This document shows, piece by piece, positions 24,420 through 33,990 of a DNA stretch of 64,000 bases. Origin of the DNA: Cavia porcellus (Eukaryota > Chordata > Mammalia > Rodentia > Caviidae); assembly GCF_034190915.1 (NCBI RefSeq), contig NW_026947509.1:31566767-31630766 (forward strand). The letters are read 5' to 3'. Position numbers and translations under genes: made by a program. The notes beneath the pieces are model-generated. The model was not told where the DNA came from. It saw nothing but the letters and a program-made list of their open reading frames with translations, and made no database searches. The first letter of the stretch is position 1, and every line of letters starts with the position of its first letter.

Positions 24420-24620
24420 GCTGGGTAGTGTGGCATTCTGGGAGACCGAGGCAGCAGAATCAAAACTGGAGTTCAGCCTGGGCAAACTGGAAACTCACTG
24501 AGAACCTGTTTCAAAATAAAAATTAAAACCAAACAAGACAAAAAAAGGGGGGAGGGGTGTAGTTTAATGCAAACGTCCTAGGTTCAAGCCCTAGTATTGC
24601 AAAAAAACAAACAACATACA
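24420..24620 (+). mobile_element. B1-ID composite SINE
   Basis: A diverged B1 body (GCTGGGTAGTGTGGCATTCTGGGAG...TTCAGCCTGGGCAAACTGG...) runs to an A-rich linker. Directly after it comes an ID-like part with GGGTGTAGTTTAATGCAA and a B-box-like TAGGTTCAAGCCCTAGTATTGC, then an A-rich tail. The order B1-linker-ID matches three other copies in this window. Confidence 0.8.
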
Positions 24621-25458
24621 AAAAGCATGTATTTCCTTGATACAGCAAATCCATTCCGCCAGGGTTCACTCTGCCCTTCCCATCCCTGTGTTTCTAATCT
24701 CCTTGGATAATAAGAAACCTTGCCCCTATATATTCGTGTTTCTTCATTGTTAGACTACGGAGACTAGTTTCTAAAGTGCTTGTCCGCACCAGCGAGGAAA
24801 GCAAACTTTCTCACGAGACTCTAGTGTTTATCTTGCTCTGTCTGTAGCCCAGAATGAGCGGCTAAAATACTTCCAAGCATTGGGGTGGCATTAGGCTTCG
24901 TCCTCCTTGCCCTTCAGCGTGGTGACGTTATTCCTCTGAAAGGACAGAAGAGTTAGGCTTCCTGGTTTCTGTCTGTGTTCCACTGTTAGTTTTCTTTTCT
25001 CCTCCTTGGTGACTGGAAATACATGAAACATTTGTTCCCGCAGTCAGAGCTGCGCTGTGGAGGGCGTCGCCCCCTCCCACCTGCTCTCCTGTCCTTTGGA
25101 TGTGACCTGTGCTGGTGGCCTCTAATTTATCCCTCCTGGGTTTCTTTTTGCACTAATGAACAGACATGTGTATTTTCTGATTCTGTTTCTTCCCCCTTTT
25201 GTCCTCTTTTTAACCTTTCCTAAAAAACAAAACAAACCTCAATAATGCTTTCTGGAAATCCCTCCTTATCATTATATATATATTTTTTCTTCCAGTGCCT
25301 TCCACTGAACCATAGCTCTAAAGACATTTTTTTAAATCAGTGTGTATTTGTAGTGCTTAATGAGTAGGGGAAGTGGTACCTACTCATAGCACATCTCCAT
25401 CCTTGTTAATTCCCTTCTTCCCTCCTTCCCATTTCTCTCCATTCCCATCTCACCTCAC
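24621..25458. other. unassigned sequence
   Basis: AT-rich to pyrimidine-rich DNA with a (TA)n-like run near 25273. No gene or confident repeat. Confidence 0.4.
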
Positions 25459-25460
25459 TT

Positions 25461-25590
25461 CTTTCTTATTTGTTGAGATAGTGTGTTGCCACATCACCAA
25501 GCTGCCCAAGCTGGGCTTGAACGTGGGGTTCTTCAGCCTTACTTCTCAGAGTGTGGGATGGTAGATGTGTGCCCACCACGCCCAGCTTTC
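25461..25590 (-). mobile_element. B1-like SINE (diverged)
   Basis: The plus strand reads as a reverse B1: TTGAGATAGTGTGTTGCC, 'AAGCTGCCCAAGCTGGGCTTGAACGTGGGG', 'CTTCTCAGAGTGTGGGATGGTAGATGTGTGCCCACCACGCCCAGC'. All blocks are present but heavily substituted. Confidence 0.75.
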
Positions 25591-25779
25591 TGTGGCCCCT
25601 TTGTGCAGCCACGTGCCCCTCCACAGGTGTCCCTGCAGCCCCTGTCTGTCCACGGTGGGAAGCGTGGGCCTCTGCAGTAGGGGTTTTGTTTGTTACAGCA
25701 GAGCTGGGGTGGGCAGTCTTCACTTCAGACTGGCCAGTCCCCAGTGCAGAGAGACACTGCCTAGGTACTGTCCCCCGTG

Positions 25780-25960
25780 CAGGCTGCCCTGGTTTGCACT
25801 CTCGTTAGCATCGTAGGGGAGGCCCATTTCCTTGTGTCATTCCCACGACCGTCTTCACAGTAGAATGTGCTGGCATAGTTCTGAATTTTTGACAATCTGA
25901 TTTGTGAAGAGCACATTGTTTATTTGAAGTGTAAACTTCCTTTGTTTTATTTTAAAAAGC
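25780..25960 (-). mobile_element. old L1 fragment
   Basis: 'TTTGCACTCTCGTTAGCATCGTAGGGGAGGCCCATTTCCTTGTG...' followed by 'GACAATCTGATTTGTGAAGAGCACATTGTTTATTTG' resembles the antisense of an old L1 3' coding region ('CACTCCCACCAGCA...', then 'CCAATCTGATAGGTGAAAA'). Diverged. Confidence 0.5.
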
Positions 25961-26463
25961 CAAACAGAAAAAAAAAGAATAGAAATGATACGGAATTTCA
26001 AAAAAGATGAAGTGTATATTTCCATTTATTTCTCACAGCAAAATTTTGCAGTTGGAGTGGGCGAGCCTGGCAGATGTTTGTTAAACTTCTCAGTCAGCGT
26101 TTGTCTCTTTCTCTTTGTATTTTGGGACCCCCCACGCCCCTGATGAGCTTTGGGATGTTTAGTTACAGCCTGGAAGAGAGCAGTCAACAGTTTTCCCTCC
26201 TAAATCAGAAGTGCTCCCCAGACCCCATTCAGCTACACCCACCGGACGCTGCTGCCGCTTCTCTGGTTGTTACCGTCTCGCTCTGTTTTCATCTTCCTCT
26301 TTACCAGGTGAATGTTATCATTTTATCAAAATACCTGAGTTCCTGCTTTGCTATCCATAGAGACAAACAGGGGAGAGCTCTACATTTACCAGAAAAATTA
26401 TCCTTAAGTCCCAGGATCAAGATTAAATAATATTTTTTAGTTATTTTATTTTACTTGCTTTTG
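25961..26463. other. unassigned sequence
   Basis: Contains a 118-codon plus frame (26074-26430) with no recognised domain. Nothing else was noted. Confidence 0.35.
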
Positions 26464-26629
26464 CATTGTCCCTCCCATAAGGGTAACCATTATTCCAATT
26501 GCCAGCTTTTTGGCTTTATTTTATGTATTTATTTACCTTTTACATTGTTGATTCCATCAGTCCACCTGTGCAGTACACAGCGATGACATGCATCATGGGG
26601 GTCAGTCCATGGACATCACTCATCTGAAT
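26464..26629 (+). repeat. near-identical direct duplication, copy 1 (166 bp)
   Basis: The copy starts at CATTGTCCCTCCCATAAGGG and ends at ATCACTCATCTGAAT. It differs from copy 2 (27207-27375) by one substitution (CCAAT/CCAAC) and a 3-bp indel (CAGCTTTTTGG / CAGCTGTCTTTTGG). The flanks on both sides are not similar. I do not recognise the sequence family. Confidence 0.95.
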
Positions 26630-27206
26630 CCACGTTTGGACATTATAATAACCTTCATATGACACAGTGCCTTTTTTTTATGTTTCTCAATTCCTTTCTA
26701 TTTTGTCTCAGTTTTTTAGACTGAATTTGGAGTCAATTACGAATTGTTCTATGTTGAGGCTCCCAGGCAAGATCACGACATATCTCTCTACTGGTTAAAG
26801 AATTTAAAAATTAGAGGCTGAACTTTGCTTCCAATCATAACTTTATGATCAGTCAATATCGGAAAAGTGTACTGAACTTATGAGCACGTGATGGGTAGCT
26901 GAGGGTGGTCTAGGTTTCACTTCTTTTATTATGAAATTGAAAAGTCTCATTTTTGTGGGTCATTTTAATAATTTTTCATAAATTGTTCATTTTTCTGTCA
27001 ACTTTTTAATCATGTTCCACTCAATTTTTTTAAAGTATTACTTTTATTAATGATATTACCCATCATCCTTCATATATGTACAAATATTTCCCCCCAAGTG
27101 CAATTTCCCAATTGCCAATAATTTCCCAATTGGGAAAATAATTTCCCAAGTGATTTTTGATCATTTTCCTTTCAATGTTAAAGTATTATTTATTAATGGT
27201 ATTACT
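26630..27206. other. AT-rich spacer between the 166-bp duplicates
   Basis: AT-rich sequence with short internal repeats of TTTCCCAATTG near 27105-27145. Words such as TTAATGATATTACCCATCATCC (27050) echo TTAATGGTATTACTCATTGTCC at the left edge of copy 2, hinting at older local duplication. No gene. Confidence 0.5.
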
Positions 27207-27375
27207 CATTGTCCCTCCCATAAGGGTAACCATTATTCCAACTGCCAGCTGTCTTTTGGCTTTATTTTATGTATTTATTTACCTTTTACATTGTTGATTC
27301 CATCAGTCCACCTGTGCAGTACACAGCGATGACATGCATCATGGGGGTCAGTCCATGGACATCACTCATCTGAAT
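27207..27375 (+). repeat. near-identical direct duplication, copy 2 (169 bp)
   Basis: See copy 1 at 26464. The two copies start 743 bp apart and have the same orientation. Two 60-codon frames that touch this repeat are not considered genes. Confidence 0.95.
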
Positions 27376-27534
27376 TTCTTTATCATCAGCTTCCCCAACT
27401 CCTCCTCCCCTTTCCCCCACCTCTTGCTCCCCTCTCATTTGCAAAACATCGATTTCCTATTATCTTTTATTATTTATGAAGATTTTTGCTGTGTAAAGAC
27501 TTTTTATGTTTATTGAGTCATGTATCACTCTATT

Positions 27535-27760
27535 GCTTTTGCAGTGTGTGACAGACCGAGGAAGCTTCTCCTCGTACTAAGAGTAAAGAAAGATTCACCA
27601 GTGTTTTCATATCTTTGGCTTCCACTTCACATTTAGATCCCCAAGGCATGTGGAGTCCATGAGGTGTGGATCCAGCCTATCTCTTTCTGAATAACTCCCT
27701 ATTCACCCTAGCACATTCACTAGAAAGTTTGTCTTTGGTCTGGAGATTTCAAATCCTTCC
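27535..27760 (-). mobile_element. L1 fragment
   Basis: The plus strand reads like antisense L1 ORF2: '...TATCTTTGGCTTCCACTTCACATTTAGATCCCCAAGGCATGTGGAGTCCATGAGGTGTGGATCCAGCC', then an AATAACTCCCTATT segment. This order corresponds to the 'TTTAAATCCCTAATCCATCTGGA...GTGAGGTAGGGATCCA' region. Confidence 0.65.
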
Positions 27761-28579
27761 TTAGTCTTTTCTGTCCTTTTATTCTGTCCCACTTCCACCT
27801 CTCTGGTCCTCTGGCTGTCTTCATCTCCTAGTGCTACTGTGTCCTTCCAGAGCCTCCTGGAGGATTTGTGTATCCAGAAGAGCCAGGGCCCCTCATAATT
27901 AAAAAAATTACCCCCTATGTTTCCTGTATATTTGACTTTCCAAATGAATTTAAGCATCAACTTTTTTAGCTTTACAAACTACTTGTTGATATTTTTATAG
28001 GGTGTTTTGTTACAATTACTAACTGAGGGAGAACTGAGACCTCGAGGGTACAAACCAACCCCTCCAAACCTCCTTTTAGTGCCTGCTGTCTCGGACACCA
28101 CTGAGGCCACTGTGCTGTTTGGTCCTCGGGGAACAGATGCTGAGGAGGCAGAATTAGGAGAGAGGCTGAAGGGGGTCGTGTTTACAAAAGAGACCGAGTT
28201 GGATGGAGGCTGATGATGTCATGGGATCCAGCATAACAGAGAGCCGGCAGCAAATACAGAGCTCGTAAGTCAGAACCCAGCACTGTGTGCACCATATTTA
28301 AAAGTGCCGGGAAAAATAGAACAAAATGTCCGACAGCATCATCACCTCTGGAGCAGGTGAAGAGGAGAAAAGCATGGAGCATGATCTCATGGGCTTCCAC
28401 TACTACTCTGAGAGAGCTTCTCCATTCATTTAAACCCACATCCAGGTTTGGTTTTATTTACCAACGAATCACCCAAAGACATGCAATTCCATGCAGAGGA
28501 ATAATGCCCCAAACAACCCCTGGAAAGAGAACCCACTAAGCACTGCTAGAAATAACGTCTAAGCACACAGGGAAAGTGC

Positions 28580-29240
28580 CAGTGCTGGCAGAGAAAGAAG
28601 GGAAGGAAACGGTTAATTGGGAAGCTGGTTTTGATGCCAAGAAGAAAATGCATTCCACGCACCAGTGTTCCAGAGGGAGAGGGGATTTGTCAGCCCGCAT
28701 CAGCTGGCTTCTTAATTACATCTTTTCCTCTCCAAGACCCATGGAGGTGTCACTCACTCTCTGCCATGAAGTCATCTCTAGTACAAAAAGTGCATTATGT
28801 AACCAGCGTTCTTTATTTCCTAAGGATCTTTATAGGTTGTCAGTCGACAAAATAAGTTAATGGGTTAAAAAAAAAAGACTGCCGTGGCTCAGCAGCTGTT
28901 TTGTTTGTGATTGCTTTCGCTTATTATCCTTCAAGGTTATTTTGATGGCAGGTAGCTGTGGTCTGTGAGTCCCTAGGTGGCTCAGTGTCAAGTGGTGTCA
29001 GGCAAGCCCAGCAGCTGCAGCTGGCGTGGTGGGAACCAGAGGCTCCCCGCTGGGGTGACAGCAATCAAGGAGGCTCAGATGGAACTTGGAGAGGCACTGT
29101 GCAGGGCCGCAAGGGCCAGCTAATAGCCATCTCCTTCCCTGGCAGTGTCAATCCTCTTACGGTTTATTAAGGGAAGAATCAGCCTATGAAAATTCGCCCT
29201 GCAGGGAGGGCGCTGAGCCGAGAGGCACACCCATCTTTAT
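28580..29240. other. non-repetitive block, possible regulatory sequence
   Basis: No repeat recognised. It contains CGGTTAATTGGGAA, CTTCTTAATTACATC, GGCTCAGCAGCTG, a TTGTGATTGCTTTC and GCCAGCTAATAG. Homeodomain-like and E-box-like words are frequent. This is suggestive only; conservation data are needed. Frames of 70-94 codons here lack domains. Confidence 0.2.
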
Positions 29241-29329
29241 ATGCCTAGCATGTCCCGTTGGGTTCCTTTCCAGTGCCAGCAGCCCTCAATTTGCAGTAAC
29301 CGCCTGGAGTGCAGTTTGAAAAGGGCCTG

Positions 29330-29585
29330 GATTTGGTGTGTGGTGGGGAGAACAATGACTCCAGTGTCCACACTCCAGTCCCCTGGGAAACCTGACATAG
29401 TAAAAAAGGACTTTGCTGATCTGATTAAGGAAAGGGCTTTGCAATGGGCAGATTATCCTGGATTATCCAGGTAGGCTAAACTAATCAGAGGAGCACTTAA
29501 AAGTGGGAGAGCAGGTCAGAAAAAAAGGCAGCGTGAGCAAGATTGGAAACCTTGATGCGGAGATGCAGGAGGTCGGGTGCGCGGG
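29330..29585 (+). mobile_element. MLT1-type MaLR LTR fragment
   Basis: Contains 'GGGGAGAACAATGACTCCAGTGTCCACACTCCAGTCCCC', 'AAAAAGGACTTTGCTGATCTGATTAAGG', 'GGCAGATTATCCTGGATTATCCAGGTAGGC' and 'GCACTTAAAAGTGGGAGAGCAGG' in the standard order. The 3' end grades into 'GATGCGGAGATGCAGGAGGTC'. The 3' terminal part of the LTR is missing. Confidence 0.75.
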
Positions 29586-30443
29586 TCAAAGGAGACCACT
29601 AGTGGCCAAAGGGACCCAGCTGAACACTGGCAAGGGACAGGGACTCCATCCTCACCCCTCACCACAGTATGGGACTGCATGCTGCCGATAGGCAGGGTAA
29701 GCAAGGAGACCCCTAGGGTAGTGGCAGGGAACCTATTGCAAACTTCAGGTTTTACTGCAGCGCTGCTATTTCGCATTAAGTATGTGGGTTTGCGATCGAA
29801 ATTCAGCACTCACTTTCTAAAAGTTACACTACCATTCGAGACTCATCTAGGGTCCAAGGAAGTTGTCCATAACAGATCGGCCAAGGTAAACGAGCCACCT
29901 ATCCACGTGAATAAATAGGATAAAGGTATTCTATTGTGATACATTCCATTTCGAATTTAAGGTAAAAGTCATTAAAAGGATAAAAAGAGATTTTTTGTTA
30001 AGAGTAGGTGCAGTCCAAAAATGTAAGTGCATAAGTCTTTCTGTGTCCAGCATAGCTATGTTTATAGAAAGTACAATAAGAAGTGAAAGAAGAACTTGAT
30101 GCAACTTTTCATCACCCTGGAACACAGCACTCGTTAAGTGGATCAGATATGAAAAGTGATGCAAGCCTTTGAACAGCACCGTTATCAAGCACATAGCAAG
30201 TGTGTCTGCTTCTTAATTAACTCTATCAAATTTTTCTGAGCACCTGCTTTGTCCTATCTTGAAAGTCAGCATTGTGTAAGATAGAGTGTCTAGCTCTGGA
30301 GGTATTATGTCCTGCAGGCTGGCTCTCTGAGTGTCACCCAGCCACCACTGAGCTGTGATGGAGAATTTTCAGTGCTCATGGCCAGGGCTGGCTTCTTAAT
30401 TTGTATGACTTGATGCCAAACCAAAACCCAGGGCCTCTTGCTC

Positions 30444-30680
30444 AAAAAGCCAGGCATGGGGCGGAGGGTTTAGCTCAGTGGTATAAGTGCCTGCTTGGCA
30501 AAAGCGAAGTTGTAAGTTTGATCCTTGGTACCAAAAGAAGAAAAAAAAAAAAGGCTGGGGATTTAGCTCAGTGGCATAAGCACCTGCCTTGCAAGCAGGC
30601 AGTCGTGAGGTCGATCCCCGGTACCGATAAAAAAGAAAAAGACAAAAAAAAAAAAAAAAAAAAAAAAAAGCCAGGCATGG
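30444..30680 (+). mobile_element. ID dimer inserted into a B1, with perfect 16-bp target-site duplication
   Basis: Two ID units in direct orientation: a diverged one (30460-30552, GGAGGGTTTAGCTCAGTGG...CCTTGGTACC, A-rich end) and a well-preserved one (30553-30664, GGCTGGGGATTTAGCTCAG...CGATCCCCGGTACCG, then an A-rich tail with GAAAAAGAC). AAAAAGCCAGGCATGG occurs at 30444-30459 and again at 30665-30680, flanking both units together. The duplicated bases include the first 11 bp of a B1, which resumes at 30670. The simplest reading is that a two-unit ID RNA was inserted in one event. Confidence 0.9.
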
Positions 30681-30830
30681 TGGTCACTATTTGCAGTCTC
30701 AGCTGAAAGACTGAGGGAGCAGGATTATAAATTTGAGCCCAGCCTGGGCAACTTAGACTATATCTTACAGCAAAAAATAAACAAAGGGTTGGAGATTTAT
30801 CTCAGTGCAAATATCCTGTGCTTGATCCTC
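30670..30830 (+). mobile_element. B1-ID composite SINE, interrupted near its 5' end
   Basis: The B1 part (GCCAGGCATGGTGGTCACTATTTGCAG...CCCAGCCTGGGCAACTTAGAC) runs to about 30780 with a CAAAAAATAAACAAA linker. An ID-like piece (GGGTTGGAGATTTATCTCAGTG...CTTGATCCTC) ends near 30830. Its first 11 bp are duplicated at 30449 by the ID insertion described above. Confidence 0.8.
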
Positions 30831-30944
30831 ATATGGCCACTGTGGAAATCAGTATGGAGATTCCTCAAAAAACTAAAACTACAAATTCCATTTGACTCAG
30901 CTTGTCTCCTTCTAGGGATCTTTCCGAAAGAGTTAACGACGTCT
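30831..30944 (+). mobile_element. L1 ORF2 3' fragment, left part
   Basis: 'TGGCCACTGTGGAAATCAGTATGGAGATTCCTCAAAAAACTAAAACTACAAATTCCATTTGACTCAGC' is the sense strand of the L1 ORF2 3' end. It continues at 31096 after a B1 insertion. Confidence 0.85.
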
Positions 30945-31095
30945 GCTGGGCATGGTGATACATGCCTGTAATCCTTGAATTTGGAAGCCTGAGGTAGGAA
31001 GATCACCAAGGGTTCCAGGCTAGCCTGTACTACATGAGTTTGAGGCCAGCCTGAACTACTTAGTGAGACCCTGTCTCAAAACAAACAAACAACAA
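30945..31095 (+). mobile_element. B1 SINE with internal duplication, inserted in L1
   Basis: GCTGGGCATGGTGATACATGCCTGTAATCC start, with both repeats of the internal duplication visible (GGCTAGCCTGTACTACATGAG and GGCCAGCCTGAACTACTTAG). It ends GAGACCCTGTCTCAAAAC plus a CAAACAAACAA tail. Flanking AGTTAACGAC and AATTAAAGAC may be a diverged target-site duplication. Confidence 0.93.
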
Positions 31096-31240
31096 TTAAA
31101 GACAACACATTGTAATAATTCATGCCCATGCTTATAGCAGCACAACTCATATTAGCTAAATCTTGAAGCAGTATGTATGTCCATGAATGAATAAAGAAAA
31201 TGTGGTATTTACCCATAATGGACTATATTATAAATTCTTA
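31096..31240 (+). mobile_element. L1 ORF2 3' fragment, right part
   Basis: 'CATGCTTATAGCAGCACAACTCATATTAGCTAAATC' and 'TATGTCCATGAATGAATAAAGAAAATGTGG' continue the L1 fragment left of the B1. Confidence 0.85.
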
Positions 31241-31936
31241 TTGATTTTCATTCTGGGCTAAGCTGGAAAATTACTTTAATACTGAAATTACAAAGAGTTT
31301 GACTCAGGCATCTTAGACGCTTGGTCCTGAAGACTGGCTTGGGTAAGAGCTAGTGTTTGGGGCTGGGATCTGTAGCTCCAGAATCTCTGCTCCTGCCCTG
31401 GGCAGTGTCTTCTCTGGAGGATGCAGAGCCCAAGCCCCACGCCCTTTTAGAGTGTCCTCTGAGAGAAGCATGAGCTGAGCAAGAGAATGAGCTCATTGTC
31501 AACCTGGAGATCTGTTTGCCTTTCAAAGCCAAACAATGCCATCGCAATCCGTTTATCCAGCTTGTGTAAGTGGGGTACAAATAACAACATCAGCGCTGTG
31601 GAGGGACCCTCGTGGGAGGTTCTCCTGCCCTTGCTGTGGCTTCAGATCCATCTTTGCCGTTCACCCTGAGGTCAGGTCTGTAGTTCTGCTCCCACCTCAA
31701 GGGAGCAGGGATGTGGACTTGACTCTAGCCAGAATGCTTTGTGAAGAGACTGTAGATGGATATAATTTTGGAGGTTATGCTGGACAGACTTCAAGATAAC
31801 CTAAGAAGTTCCTGTCTCCTCACATGCACACCCTTGAATGATGTCATCCTCTTGCGTATGTGCTGGGCCAAGGTACTTGCTTCTATCCAGTAGAATAAAC
31901 TAAAATGATGTCACGGCACATCTAGGTTACAAGAAA
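31241..31936. other. unassigned sequence
   Basis: No gene or confident repeat recognised. Frames of 60-87 codons overlap on both strands. Confidence 0.4.
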
Positions 31937-32077
31937 TTGTACCCTTGGGGACTGGAGATTTAGCTCAGCGGCATAAGCACCTGCCTTGCAAGCAGGCAGT
32001 TGTGAGTTCAATCCCTGGTACCGATAAAAAGGAAAAAGACAAAAAAAGAAAAAAAGAAAAAAATGTTGTACTCTTGG
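31937..32077 (+). mobile_element. ID SINE with target-site duplication
   Basis: GGGGACTGGAGATTTAGCTCAGCGGCATAAGCACC head, B box 'GAGTTCAATCCC', then CTGGTACCGATAAAAAGG and an A-rich tail. It is flanked by TTGTACCCTTGG (31937-31948) and TTGTACTCTTGG (32066-32077), 12 bp with one mismatch. Well preserved, therefore fairly young. Confidence 0.95.
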
Positions 32078-33481
32078 TGATAGATTGCAACTGGTCTTGC
32101 TAAGGATTTTACTCTATTTAAACTGTTCCTTGTTGGCTTCGAGGAAGAGATGTGGACAGAGGCAAATGGCCAGGATCTCAGAGCAGCCAGCAAGAAAAGG
32201 ATCTCAGTCTAGGCACCTTCAAGGAGCAGATTCCTGACAATATCATGCCAGCCTTGATTAGGTCCTTCCCCCATGGGCCTTCAGAGAAGGTTCCACCCTT
32301 GCCAGCACCTGGCTGCAAACCAGAGTGTGACAGTTTAAACACAGGATGCTGCCAAGCCATCCCCGGCTCACCATAGATGCCATGGGGCCAGGACTGCAAG
32401 TTGTCTTGACATACTAGGTCTGGAACAGCTTATTGGTTGGTGCTGCCCACATCTGGGGTGGGCCTTCTCTCTGTTTTCTGACCTGTACATCAATTACCCA
32501 CAGACCTCCTAATATGCTGGGAGGCTCTTACCCCCATCAAGTTGACACACTGCATTTAATGGTCAGAATTGTCTTTGCATACAAAATGGTTAATCTCTCC
32601 TTTGAGGTGTATGCATGTCTCAGAAAAGAGTGGCTTCCCAGGGCTCTTTTTGGTTTTCATGAAATGTCCCAGATTTTTAAAGATCTCTAACTTAATTCCT
32701 AAAAATAATGAGATTTCACCCTCAGAACTGTCACCTCTAAAGCTTTCTTCTCAGCATGAATTAAAAGTAAGAACAGGCAAACTCAGAACCGCTCACTGGT
32801 GGGGTGGTGGCTTTTGTAGTCTGAGCCACAGACCAAGCACGTTCTGGTCACTAAAGCGATGTGTAAGTGGCTTGGAATTTCCATCTTACGTGCAGCAAGG
32901 TTCCAGAAATGACATCTGGTCTCTTCCTGTGCTCTCTTTGAATGTTCTTGCTCCCCATTATGGGATGGGCCATTGAGTAAGGGATTTGGTTGTCTGTGAC
33001 CAAGTCCGAGAATCAAGCAGAGTACAGGTCTGGGCACTATAGACATTCTCCAGACAAAGTTACAATCACACAGGCACATATTTTGGAATGAGTTCCTTAT
33101 TACATTTTTGGTCTCTGTGACCTTCAGGTTCTACAAACCTCAGGATAGGAAAACCCCAAATTAGGAAAACTCTTACCCCTGGTACACAGCTACTCTAGAT
33201 GGCTCTTGGGGCCCTTAGCTGTGACACAGAGGTCCACGAAGAGTATCCCCTTCATGCTGGGCACCCCTTCCCTCCACCTCTCCCTTACCCTTTTCCTTTT
33301 ATTCAAATTGATTTGTTATTCATGTCTGCATAGAGAGAGGACGTGTCTGACATTTACTATATGAATCATGATTTCATTCAATTTAGTAACTGTTCCTCAG
33401 AGTAGATAAATAAATTGACATTAGAGCCACATGAATCACCTGCTATGAGCCTGACTGATCTTAAAAATCTTTATGGAAATA
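32078..33481. other. unassigned sequence
   Basis: No supported gene. 32400-32560 has weak resemblance to an old LTR end (CCATCAAGTTGACACAC). A 135-codon plus frame (32569-32976) has no recognised domain and overlaps a 98-codon minus frame. Confidence 0.35.
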
Positions 33482-33600
33482 GCGCTATGATCTGGATGGG
33501 GGTCCCTCTGGCACCCATGAGCTGAAAGCTTGATACCCAGCTTGAATCCATGGGGAACCATTGGGTCATATTACCCTGGGCTCTGTGACCCAATCTGAAT
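33482..33600 (+). mobile_element. MaLR LTR 5' fragment
   Basis: 'GCTATGATCTGGATGGGGGTCCCTCTGGCACCCATGAGCTGAAAGCTTGATACCCAGC...' matches the start of rodent MaLR LTRs (TGCTATGATTTGGATGTGTCCCCC... type). It breaks off into L1 sequence. Confidence 0.55.
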
Positions 33601-33990
33601 ACAAGTTTTCCCCTAGATTCATTATTTTGTACGTGACACCCAGTTGTTCAGCTCCCTTGATTGAAAAATCTGCCCTTTCCCCACCAAGTCGCCTTTGCTC
33701 CTTGTCAAAGAGCATTTAACTGTATTTGTGTGACTCTTTCAGGGTTCTCTATTTTGTTCCATTGATCTAATTTTTTCTTTTCCTTTTGCCAATACTGCAC
33801 AGCATAGCATATGACAGCTTTATCTTGAAACCTGAGTAATGACTGTTCTCTGGCTTTCTTACTTTTTTCCCCCTCAGTATTGTGTTGGCTATTCTGTGCC
33901 TTTTGATTTTCCAGTTAAATTTTAGAATCTGTTGATGGCACAACAAAAATTCTTCATCAAAATTTTGCTCTGGTCTTAATATCTATCATA
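33601..33990 (-). mobile_element. L1 ORF2 fragment (antisense on +)
   Basis: Blocks in order: '...GTCAAAGAGCATTTAACTGTATTTGTGTGACTC...GGGTTCTCTATTTTGTTCCATTGATCTA', 'TGCCAATACTGCACAGCATAGCATATGACAGCTTTATC', 'AGTATTGTGTTGGCTATTCTGTGCC', 'TTCCAGTTAAATTTTAGAATCTG'. This is the antisense of the L1 ORF2 region found again at 49.4 kb. Confidence 0.85.

Noticed and set aside
30553..30640. tRNA-like sequence with A and B boxes
   Set aside because: It is part of an ID SINE: an A-rich tail and flanking duplications are present, and the acceptor-stem end of a functional tRNA is missing.
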